Below, one piece after another: positions 56,277 to 64,000 of a DNA stretch of 64,000 nt. The stretch covers positions 1 through 64,000 of the forward strand of contig JAKLGK010000010.1 in assembly GCA_022710725.1 (NCBI GenBank), written 5' to 3'. This DNA is from Verrucomicrobiota bacterium (GTDB lineage: Bacteria; Verrucomicrobiota; Kiritimatiellia; CAIQIC01; JAGNIJ01). The notes below the pieces were generated by a model. That model searched no databases. It was not told the origin of the DNA and saw only the letters and a program-made list of their open reading frames with translations. Positions within the stretch are counted from its first letter, which is position 1. Every line of letters begins with the position of its first letter. Position numbers and translations under genes: made by a program.

Positions 56277-57188
56277 CTATCGGGTCGTGACGCGGTAGAA
56301 CACCCGGTTCGACGGCGACAACGGCAGGGACCAGTTCGTCGCGTTCCCGCCGGTCACGAAGACGGCGATCGAGGTCCAATTCGCCGCGGCCAGGTCGTAC
56401 GACCGCTCGACGGTGTTCGTGATTCCCGGCGTCAGTTGCCCGATCGGAAGCGTGACCGTGCCGCCGTTCATCGTCGGCCCGCCGATCTCGGGTTCCGGCG
56501 GCGCCACCTCGACGCGGAGGTGCGGCTTGTACTCCGCCGTGTACCCCGGATCGTCGGAGCTGGTGAACGGCGCGCGGGGCAGGCCATTGGTTGGAATCGG
56601 CTGCTCGTCGATCCGCAGCAAGGCCCCGTTCTGGCGGAGCGCCTCCCGGGCGGTCTCGTTGGTCAACAGGGGCATGAGATCGAAGCTGAAAAACCGGTCG
56701 TGCATTCCTTCGTCCAGGATCTCTTCCTTGACGCCGGCGGCCGGGAAATTGGTCAGGAAGTCGCCACCGGCCTGCAGCCAGGCGTGGGCGCCGTCGTACG
56801 TCAGCCACGTCGCGCCGTCGGCCGCCCCGCCGTTCTGCGTGCCTTCCACGAACGTCCGCGCGAGGGGGAACAGCGTGACGTGGCGGTCGCCGGTGTTGTC
56901 CTGCCACACGTAGAACCAGGCCGTGACGGAGACGAGGCTGGTCGGGCTGTAATTCCACAGTTCCGCAGGCAGCGTGAACAGCGCGCGACAAACGGAGCCG
57001 TCGCCGGTCACGTTGTTGTTGATCAGGGCCTTCAGCGTGTTGGCCGCGCCGTAGTTGAGGGTTTGATTCTCCGTCCGGCTGTCCAGGTACGTGTCCGTCG
57101 CGATCGGCCAGCGGACGGTGGCCGCCCCGGCGGACTCGAGGAGTCCCGCCAGGGCCACCGCCGCCCACTGGACCGCGCGCCGTTTCAT
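56277..57188 (-). CDS. Secreted DNRLRE-domain protein with C-terminal YRV-type module
   Basis: The protein has 303 residues with a signal peptide (MKRRAVQWAAVALAGLLESA, cleavage near AGAA). The DNRLRE/CBM96-type domain (about 25-215) has TDTYLDSRTENQTLNYGAAN, FTLPAELWNYSP and VTAWFYVWQDN, a beta-sandwich thought to bind polysaccharide such as alginate. The C-terminus is the shared module (SYDLAAANWTSIAVFVTG, ending RVFYRVTTR) instead of PEP-CTERM. It is the third gene of a leftward operon after a pseudopilin-like protein and a PEP-CTERM DNRLRE paralogue, 24 bp downstream of the latter. Confidence 0.85.
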   Translation of the reverse strand: MKRRAVQWAAVALAGLLESAGAATVRWPIATDTYLDSRTENQTLNYGAANTLKALINNNVTGDGSVCRALFTLPAELWNYSPTSLVSVTAWFYVWQDNTGDRHVTLFPLARTFVEGTQNGGAADGATWLTYDGAHAWLQAGGDFLTNFPAAGVKEEILDEGMHDRFFSFDLMPLLTNETAREALRQNGALLRIDEQPIPTNGLPRAPFTSSDDPGYTAEYKPHLRVEVAPPEPEIGGPTMNGGTVTLPIGQLTPGITNTVERSYDLAAANWTSIAVFVTGGNATNWSLPLSPSNRVFYRVTTR

Positions 57189-57212
57189 TCCGCTTGATTG
57201 TCTCGGGGAGAA

Positions 57213-57980
57213 TCAGCAGGAGAGAATACCCTGTTTCCGGCGGCGAAGCAGCATCGCTCCGACCGGCAGGCCCATGGCCAGGAGCGCCAGGGTCCCCGGC
57301 TCCGGAATGGCCGTGATCGTCAGGCTCGGCAGGTACGGGGCGGTATAGGTCGTGCTGTCCGAACTGGTGTAGGCGTTGAACCGCTGGCCGCTGGGCGGGA
57401 CCGTCTCGTCGATGCGCAGCATGGCGCCGTACGACTGCAGTTCGCTCCAGGCGGTGACATCGTTTAGCAGGGCGGTGATGTCCCACGTATAGAACCGGCC
57501 ATTGGGCTCGCCGGGATTGACGCCCAGCGTTCCCTTCACGCCGAGGACGGAATAGCCGGAGTCGAAATCCCCGCCGGCCGTCGTCCAGGCGTTGACGCCG
57601 TCGTACGTGTTCCACGTGGCGCCGTCGCCCGTCGCGCTGCCCGTGCCGGTGCCCTCGGCGAAGTCCCGGAGCATGGGATGGAGCGACACGTCGTAGGTTT
57701 GCGCGTTATCGCTCCAGACATAGAAGGACACCACGGCCGATACGATCTGGATCGGCGCGTAGGACCAGACCTCCGCCGGCAGCTTGAAGAGCGTACGGGC
57801 GGCGGACGAGGCGTTGATGACGACCCGGTCCACGTTCCGCGCGCCGTAGTTGTACGTCGGGGACGCGCTGTCCAGGTAGGTGTCCGTGGTGATTTCATAG
57901 ATCATGGACGCTGTCGAGGCGGGCCCCGCGGCCAGCGCCGCCATGCCGCATGCGATGAACCAGGCTGTTTTTCTGCTCAT
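57213..57980 (-). CDS. DNRLRE-domain protein with PEP-CTERM sorting signal
   Basis: The protein has 255 residues with a signal peptide (cleavage near residue 24, STAS). It shares the DNRLRE fold with its downstream paralogue (TTDTYLDSASPTYNYGARN, FKLPAEVWSYAPIQIVSAV). The C-terminus is a textbook PEP-CTERM: PEPGTLALLAMGLPVGAMLL followed by RRRKQ. PEP-CTERM proteins are processed by exosortase and usually delivered to the cell surface with exopolysaccharide. No exosortase gene is in the window. It starts 19 bp after the pseudopilin-like gene on the same strand. Confidence 0.92.
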   Translation of the reverse strand: MSRKTAWFIACGMAALAAGPASTASMIYEITTDTYLDSASPTYNYGARNVDRVVINASSAARTLFKLPAEVWSYAPIQIVSAVVSFYVWSDNAQTYDVSLHPMLRDFAEGTGTGSATGDGATWNTYDGVNAWTTAGGDFDSGYSVLGVKGTLGVNPGEPNGRFYTWDITALLNDVTAWSELQSYGAMLRIDETVPPSGQRFNAYTSSDSTTYTAPYLPSLTITAIPEPGTLALLAMGLPVGAMLLRRRKQGILSC

Positions 57981-57999
57981 GTTCTCTCCTTGTTGTTTG

Positions 58000-58812
58000 T
58001 CAGTACTCGTACGGGAACCAGGTCAGGTCCCCGCGCTTGGGAATGCGGGGGTTGCGGGTGGTTTCGTCCCACAAATCGTCGCGCCAGCCGGCGTGGCCGT
58101 CGAGGTACAGCACGTTGCCGCCGAGGCCCTCGGCGCTCCGGCGATGCCGCTCCGTGACGGCCCGCGCGTCCTCCGCCGTCTGGTAGCCGGCGGAGCGGAA
58201 GGAGCCGGCCTGGCCGTAGCCCTGGCCCGGATCGAGTGTCTGCTCGAACATCAGGATCGTGGCCGCCGTGTTCTGCGCGCGGGGCAGGTAAAGGAAGCTG
58301 GGCTGGAGCTCGGCGTCCCAGGGCAGCCCGAAGTAGAAATCGTGCGCCAGGTACGAGTTCATGGCATAGCTGTGGTAGCCCTGCCGGGACGGCTTGTAGT
58401 CGTACTCGGAATCGGGCCGGGGCTTCGCGGCGGGGCACTGCCAGATCCCGCCCCGGGGTTTTTCCCCCTCCGGGATGTCGCGCCACGGCCGCTCGCCCAT
58501 GTAGGGCGGTAGGAGGTCGATGTAGCCCTGGTCGTGCTCGGGATGGGAGGACGATCCCGGGGCCCCGCCGTCCCGCCGGCGGTCGTCGGGGTGGGGCAGC
58601 AGGCCCTGGTGCTCCGCGGCGAAGACCATGAAGGCCTGGCCCCAGGCGCGGAGGTTGGCCGCGCATGCCCGCTCGCGCGCCGCGTTGATCGAGCGCAAGG
58701 CCCAGGGCACGGCCAGGACGGCCAGCACGATGACGATGGCCATGACCACGAGTAATTCGATCAGCGTGAACGCCGCGGCGTTTCCCCTGCCTGTGATCTG
58801 TGGAGAGTCCAC
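58000..58812 (-). CDS. Pseudopilin-like protein with prepilin N-terminal cleavage/methylation signal
   Basis: The protein has 270 residues from GTG 58812. The class III signal reads GNAAAFTLIELLVVMAIVIV, with cleavage between Ala and Phe by prepilin peptidase. The C-terminal part has HRRSAEGLGGNVLYLDGHAG, the H-x9-DG-like end common in the large families of Planctomycetes, Verrucomicrobia and Lentisphaerae. No other ATG gives a usable start, and a promoter ends 9 nt before the GTG, so a leaderless GTG start is likely. Such proteins may join type II secretion pseudopili or be surface proteins in their own right. It is the first gene of the operon with the two DNRLRE proteins. Confidence 0.88.
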   Translation of the reverse strand: MDSPQITGRGNAAAFTLIELLVVMAIVIVLAVLAVPWALRSINAARERACAANLRAWGQAFMVFAAEHQGLLPHPDDRRRDGGAPGSSSHPEHDQGYIDLLPPYMGERPWRDIPEGEKPRGGIWQCPAAKPRPDSEYDYKPSRQGYHSYAMNSYLAHDFYFGLPWDAELQPSFLYLPRAQNTAATILMFEQTLDPGQGYGQAGSFRSAGYQTAEDARAVTERHRRSAEGLGGNVLYLDGHAGWRDDLWDETTRNPRIPKRGDLTWFPYEY

Positions 58813-58821
58813 GAGGTTCGT

Positions 58822-58849
58822 ATGGTATAATAAGACATAACGATGTCAA
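58822..58849 (-). promoter_or_regulatory. Promoter of the pseudopilin operon
   Basis: The minus strand has TTGACA (58849-58844), a 16-nt spacer and TACCAT (58827-58822). The GTG start at 58812 follows the -10 box by 9 nt, so the mRNA would be leaderless. The -10 box overlaps that of the divergent ettA promoter. Confidence 0.5.
58823..58831 (+). promoter_or_regulatory. Extended -10 promoter facing ettA
   Basis: TGG-TATAAT (58823-58831) is a perfect extended -10 element; no good -35 box precedes it. Transcription would begin near 58838 and give an 88-nt leader before ettA. It overlaps the divergent pseudopilin promoter, so the two polymerases would exclude each other. Confidence 0.45.
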
Positions 58850-58925
58850 GCCGGAGCGCGGCGCCGCTCCGGTCCGCGAAACCGGTCTGGATTTCGCGGC
58901 GCGGCTGTGCTTTCATCCCGGCCCC

Positions 58926-60602
<1,677 letters not shown>

Positions 60603-60693
60603 TTTGTCGCGGAGCGCGCGGGGGCGCACAATAAAATAAGGCACCGCGCGTAGTATGGACTGTGCGATACTGGCACAAAAAGGAGGGGGAGCG

Positions 60694-61251
60694 ATGAAAG
60701 CGAATGTGGCGACGGCGGTATGCGTGGCGGCGCTTTTCTCGGTGGTCGGCTTGGAGGTCGCCCAGGCGCGGCCGTGGTGGGGCGCGCGCCGGCGGCACGC
60801 CGACAAGAACAACGACGGCGTGGTGACGCCTGCCGAACGGCACGTGGAGCGGCGCTGGGAGGCCCGGCACCGGGCCAAAGTCAATTCGGCCTGGGAACGC
60901 AAGGTGGACGTCAATAACGACGGCTGGGTTGAGCCCGCCGAGGTGCATGCCTGGCGATACAAGGTTCTCGACACGGACCACAACGGGGTGATCACCCCGG
61001 ACGAGAACCGCGCCTACTGGGCCGGCTGGAAGGGCGTGGTGAACACGGATATCGAGCGGAAGTACGATGCCAACGGCGACGGGTACCTGGAATGGTCCGA
61101 GGGCCGGGAGCTCTTGAAGGACCGCTTGCGCGTCATCGAGACCGATGGCCGCGCCGTCGTCAACACGGACATCGAACGCGAGTTCGACGCCGACGGCGAC
61201 GGCGTGATCGATCGGGACGAGGCCGACGCCATTCGCGAAGTGCTGGACTGA
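60694..61251 (+). CDS. Secreted EF-hand calcium-binding protein
   Basis: The protein has 185 residues; ATG 60694 follows AAAAGGAGGGGGAGCG. The signal peptide ends at about residue 25 (AQARPWW). Five EF-hand loops follow: DKNNDGVVTPAE, DVNNDGWVEPAE, DTDHNGVITPDE, DANGDGYLEWSE and DADGDGVIDRDE. All have acidic or Asn residues at positions 1, 3, 5 and Glu at 12, so they should bind Ca2+. Two copies of VVNTDIER show internal duplication. Secreted EF-hand proteins of this size are common in PVC bacteria, with unknown partners. The TSP3 calcium motifs of other exported proteins here suggest a calcium-rich surface. Confidence 0.88.
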   Translation: MKANVATAVCVAALFSVVGLEVAQARPWWGARRRHADKNNDGVVTPAERHVERRWEARHRAKVNSAWERKVDVNNDGWVEPAEVHAWRYKVLDTDHNGVITPDENRAYWAGWKGVVNTDIERKYDANGDGYLEWSEGRELLKDRLRVIETDGRAVVNTDIEREFDADGDGVIDRDEADAIREVLD

Positions 61252-61266
61252 AACTCCAACCGCTTG

Positions 61267-61335
61267 AACCGCGGAGGGCGCAGAGATCGCGGAGGAACTT
61301 CTCCCGGCTCCGTGCCCTCTGTGTCCTCCGTGGTT
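61267..61335. repeat. Imperfect palindromic intergenic repeat (REP-like)
   Basis: The left arm AACCGCGGAGGGCGCAGAG (61267-61285) is nearly the reverse complement of the right arm CTCTGTGTCCTCCGTGGTT (61317-61335); the three mismatched positions are still G-U pairs in RNA. Palindromes with the AACC-CGGAGG-CAGAG theme recur in intergenic DNA of many PVC and related genomes. Confidence 0.6.
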
Positions 61336-61346
61336 TTCCGACTGTC

Positions 61347-61374
61347 TTGGATTTCGCGCGCAACCCGGTATACT
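61347..61374 (+). promoter_or_regulatory. Promoter of the TrpF-like/uvrC operon, probably leaderless
   Basis: TTGGAT (61347-61352), a 16-nt spacer and TATACT (61369-61374). The ATG at 61382 is 7 nt after the -10 box, so transcription would start at or beside the initiation codon. Confidence 0.55.
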
Positions 61375-61381
61375 CTTCCAG

Positions 61382-62083
61382 ATGAATCAATCTCGAAGCC
61401 TGCCTTATCCCGCGATCCAGATCGCCGGCGTGATCGACCGGGCCGAGGCGGAGCTGCTGGTCCGGCTCGGGGCCACGCACCTCGGCTTTCCGCTGCGCCT
61501 CCCGGTGCACAAGGAAGACCTCTCCGAAGCGGCCGCCTCGGAGATCATCCGCAGGCTGCCCCCGACCTGTCCCGGCGTGCTGATCACGTACCTGGAGCGC
61601 GCGGACGAGGTCGTCGAGTTCTGCCGCCAGCTCGGGGCGCGGCACGTCCAGCTGCACGGCGGGCTGGCGCCGGACCAGGCGGCGCGACTCCGGGAGCGCG
61701 ATCCGGGCCTGTTCGTGATCAAGAGCCTCGTCGTGCGGCCGGATAACGTGGGAGCCCTCGTGGCGCAGGTCCGCGAGCTGGATCCGTTCGTGGACGCGTA
61801 TATCACCGACACGTTCGATCCCCGCACCGGCGCGAGCGGCGCGACGGGCAAGACGCACGACTGGGCCGTCAGCGTCGAGCTCGTGAAGCTTTCGGCCCGC
61901 CCGGTGATCCTGGCGGGCGGGATGCGCCCGGGCAACGTTCGCGAGGCGGTCCGCCGCGTGCGCCCGGCCGGAGTAGACGCGCACACCGGCGTCGAGGGCC
62001 CGGACGGGCGCAAGGACGGGGCGCTGGTCCGTCGGTTCATCGAGGAGGCGCGGCTCGGGTTCGCGGAGCTGGCGCGGGAGTAG
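61382..62083 (+). CDS. TrpF-like (phosphoribosylanthranilate isomerase-like) TIM-barrel protein lacking the catalytic Cys
   Basis: The protein has 233 residues, a little longer than TrpF (about 200). It keeps the TrpF landmarks GATHLGFPLRLP, HVQLHGG, AYITDTFDPRTG (the catalytic Asp region), PVILAGGMRPGNV and GVDAHTGVEGPDGRKD. But strand 1, KICG in TrpF with the catalytic Cys7, reads IQIAGVIDRAE here, so the general base is absent. Phosphate-binding elements remain. It may isomerise another substrate or bind a phosphorylated sugar. It is not in a trp operon: uvrC starts 7 bp downstream. Confidence 0.8.
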   Translation: MNQSRSLPYPAIQIAGVIDRAEAELLVRLGATHLGFPLRLPVHKEDLSEAAASEIIRRLPPTCPGVLITYLERADEVVEFCRQLGARHVQLHGGLAPDQAARLRERDPGLFVIKSLVVRPDNVGALVAQVRELDPFVDAYITDTFDPRTGASGATGKTHDWAVSVELVKLSARPVILAGGMRPGNVREAVRRVRPAGVDAHTGVEGPDGRKDGALVRRFIEEARLGFAELARE

Positions 62084-62090
62084 CCGGCCC

Positions 62091-63608
62091 ATGGCGTGGT
62101 CGTCGAAGATTCAGGACAAGCTCCAGGCCCTGCCCGACAAGCCTGGCGTGTACCTCATGCGCGACCGGCGCGGGAAGATCATCTACGTCGGCAAGGCCGC
62201 CTCGCTCCGGCACCGGGTGCAGTCCTATTTCCGCCAGGCCACGCTGCGCAGCGCGGAGCCCAAGCTGCGCGGCCTGCTCCGCAGCGTCGAGGATTTCGAC
62301 ATCCTCGTCACGCGCACGGAGGCCGAGGCCATCCTGACCGAGGGCCGGCTGATCAAGGACTACCGGCCGCGGTACAACGTCCTGATGAAGGACGATAAGA
62401 GGTTTCTCCTGCTGCGGGTCAACCTGAACGAGCCGTTCCCGCGCTTTGAGTCGTGCCGGATCCAGAAGGAGGATGGCGCGACCTACTTCGGGCCGTATGC
62501 CTCCTCGCCGGCCGTCTACGCGGCCCTGGAGTTCGTCGAGCGCCGGTTCGGGCTGCGCGTGTGCCGCCCGCGCGTGCCGGGGCCCGAGGACCACAAGCAC
62601 TGCCACAACGATATCGTCCGCTACTGCTCCGCGCCGTGCATCCTGAAGGTCAGCCCCGAGCAGTACCGCGAGCGGGTCGAGACCGCGCTGGCGTTCCTGC
62701 GCGGCGAGCGGCCGGAGTTCCTGAAGGAGATGCAGCAGGACATGGAAAAGGCGGCGGCCGAGCTGCGGTTCGAGAAGGCGGCGGCCCTGCGCGATACCTG
62801 CCTGCTGCTGCGCCGGGCCATTCGCGAGCGGGCGCGGGGACGGAAATCCCCTGTCCGGAAGGCGACCGAGGCCGGGGCCGGACTGGAGGAACTGCGGCGC
62901 GTCCTGGCTCTCGCCGCGCCGCCGAGCGTTATCGAATGCTTCGACATCTCCAACATCTCCGGCACGCACGCGGTCGGCAGCATGGTCTGCGCCGTGGACG
63001 GCCAGCCTGCGCCGAACCGCTACCGGATGTTCCGCATCCGCACCGTCGAAGGCTCGGACGACCCCGCGATGATGGCCGAGGTCATCCGCCGGCGCTACGG
63101 CCGCGTCCTGGCGGAAAAAATGCCGCGGCCCGACCTCGTGCTCGTGGACGGCGGCCTCACCCAACTGCGCGCGGCCCGGCAGGTGCTCGACGAACTGGGC
63201 CTGGCCGATCTGCCGGCCGCCGGCTTGGCGAAGCGCTTTGAAGAGCTGTACGCGGATGTCCGGTCGAACACCGCGCCGCTTGTTTTCGCGTCCGACTCTC
63301 CCGCGCTCCGGGTGCTCCAGCAAATCCGGGATGAAGCGCATAGGTTTGCGTTGACCTATCATCGCCGCCTGCGCCTGCGGCGCATCCGCGAGTCGATTCT
63401 CGACGAGATAGAGGGGGTGGGGGACAACCGCAAAGAGGCCCTGCTCAAGCACTTCGGCTCCGTGCTTCGCATGCGGAAGGCGCCGATCGAGGAAATTGCG
63501 GCCGTGCCAGGCATCGGCACAGCGCTGGCCCGATTGATCCATGAAGCCTTGGAGGGCGGCTCTTCGTCGCCGCCGGATGACACGGGCGGGCCGCCCGTGT
63601 CACCTTGA
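62091..63608 (+). CDS. uvrC: Excinuclease ABC subunit C
   Basis: The protein has 505 residues, about 100 fewer than E. coli UvrC (610). The GIY-YIG nuclease is at 15-95 (KPGVYLM, IIYVGKAA). Cysteines 158, 171, 179 and 183 have the spacing of the reported Fe-S cluster ligands. The UVR domain is at 211-240 (EFLKEMQQDMEKAAAELRFE). The RNase H-like nuclease has Asp285 (CFDISNISG), Asp353 (LVLVDGG) and His417 (DEAHRFA), and two C-terminal HhH motifs follow (GVGDNRKEALL, VPGIGTALARLI). All catalytic parts are present; the missing 110 residues lie between UVR and RNase H domains. It makes both incisions in nucleotide excision repair with UvrB. It is co-transcribed with the TrpF-like gene. Confidence 0.97.
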   Translation: MAWSSKIQDKLQALPDKPGVYLMRDRRGKIIYVGKAASLRHRVQSYFRQATLRSAEPKLRGLLRSVEDFDILVTRTEAEAILTEGRLIKDYRPRYNVLMKDDKRFLLLRVNLNEPFPRFESCRIQKEDGATYFGPYASSPAVYAALEFVERRFGLRVCRPRVPGPEDHKHCHNDIVRYCSAPCILKVSPEQYRERVETALAFLRGERPEFLKEMQQDMEKAAAELRFEKAAALRDTCLLLRRAIRERARGRKSPVRKATEAGAGLEELRRVLALAAPPSVIECFDISNISGTHAVGSMVCAVDGQPAPNRYRMFRIRTVEGSDDPAMMAEVIRRRYGRVLAEKMPRPDLVLVDGGLTQLRAARQVLDELGLADLPAAGLAKRFEELYADVRSNTAPLVFASDSPALRVLQQIRDEAHRFALTYHRRLRLRRIRESILDEIEGVGDNRKEALLKHFGSVLRMRKAPIEEIAAVPGIGTALARLIHEALEGGSSSPPDDTGGPPVSP

Positions 63609-63614
63609 GAGACC

Positions 63615-64000
63615 ATGAAATCGCTTGGATGGCTATTCGACAAGGCGCCGACGCCCGGGTCGTCCGAGGAAATCGAGGCGGCCCGGCGGCGAACGATGAA
63701 GGTCTCGATGGTCGAGGGATCGATCTGGTCCCTCATGTCGGGCTTTGGCGAGACCTACATCATGCCCTTCGCGGTTTTCCTGAAGGCGGGGAACCGCGCG
63801 GTCGCCTTCCTGGGCACCATGCCCGCGTTGATCGGGGCGATCTCGCAGATGGCTGGCGCGGCGTTGACCGATCGTGTCGGGCGGCGGCGGGACTGGATCG
63901 TACTCTTCTGCCTGATCCAGGCGCTGGTCTACGTACCGCTGTTTTTCATCCCGCGGCTCTTCCCGCAGTTCGACGTGCTGGCGGTGATCGTGTTTGCCGC
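63615..64000 (+). CDS. MFS transporter (5' part; runs off window)
   Basis: From ATG 63615, 7 bp after uvrC, the frame is open to the right edge (128 residues). After a charged N-terminus (EEIEAARRRTMKVSMVEGSI) come TM1 (WSLMSGFGETYIMPFAVFL), TM2 (GTMPALIGAISQMAGAALTD) and the loop DRVGRRRDW, a clear MFS motif A (D-R-x-G-R-R). TM3 follows. The substrate cannot be told from this part. The close spacing suggests it belongs to the uvrC operon. Confidence 0.88.
   Translation, partial: MKSLGWLFDKAPTPGSSEEIEAARRRTMKVSMVEGSIWSLMSGFGETYIMPFAVFLKAGNRAVAFLGTMPALIGAISQMAGAALTDRVGRRRDWIVLFCLIQALVYVPLFFIPRLFPQFDVLAVIVFA

Noticed and set aside
61382..62083. Plain annotation as trpF
   Set aside because: The catalytic Cys motif KICG is missing and no other trp gene is nearby, so the function should not be transferred.

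Overview
The window is 64 kb of GC-rich DNA from a Gram-negative bacterium, with genes on both strands and short intergenic gaps. Several traits together suggest the PVC superphylum (Kiritimatiellota, Verrucomicrobiota or Lentisphaerota): a PEP-CTERM tail, a pseudopilin-type protein with the H-x9-DG style C-terminus, DNRLRE-domain proteins, giant secreted repeat proteins with thrombospondin-type-3 (TSP3) calcium motifs, and an outer-membrane barrel fused to a TolB-type propeller. This placement is inference; there is no rRNA gene in the window. No plasmid or intact phage is seen.

Layout. 1-20 kb: secreted proteins, namely a DUF11/SdrD_B surface protein cut by the left edge, an esterase-like protein divergent from a GHL10 glycosidase-like lipoprotein, a double-frameshifted secreted gene, a repeat protein, a gingipain-like cysteine peptidase and a multidomain secreted GH13 enzyme. 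19-22 kb: a KtrB-type potassium channel, then a scar that holds a promoter-to-terminator structured RNA, a truncated tyrosine-recombinase fragment and a broken methyltransferase gene. 22-29 kb: a beta-helix-like repeat protein, tRNA-Tyr, glgB, a DciA-like gene, tRNA-Arg and an atypical CDF transporter. 29-37 kb: a 2444-residue protein with three blocks of seven SBBP blades. 37-43 kb: two coupled membrane proteins, a small secreted protein and an NfeD-flotillin pair. 43-48 kb: a 1524-residue secreted GH13 enzyme, a terminator and tRNA-Cys. 48-56 kb: a lipoprotein, a phosphohexomutase, a two-gene operon of exported proteins and a metallopeptidase-TolB-barrel fusion followed by a ModE-type regulator. 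56-59 kb: a pseudopilin/PEP-CTERM/DNRLRE operon. 59-64 kb: ettA, an EF-hand protein, a TrpF-like protein, uvrC and the start of an MFS transporter.

How the genes work together. Two secreted GH13 enzymes, a GHL10 protein and intracellular GlgB point to breakdown of external alpha-glucan and storage as glycogen. The dominant theme is export. Eight proteins end in a similar C-terminal module of about 65 residues closing on an aromatic-Tyr/Phe-Arg-Val-like tail, which is a candidate undescribed surface-targeting or binding module. Four genes seem to be transcribed from promoters so close to the start codon that their mRNAs would be leaderless. The structured RNA at 20.8-21.0 kb and the C-terminal module are the two observations I consider most worth following.
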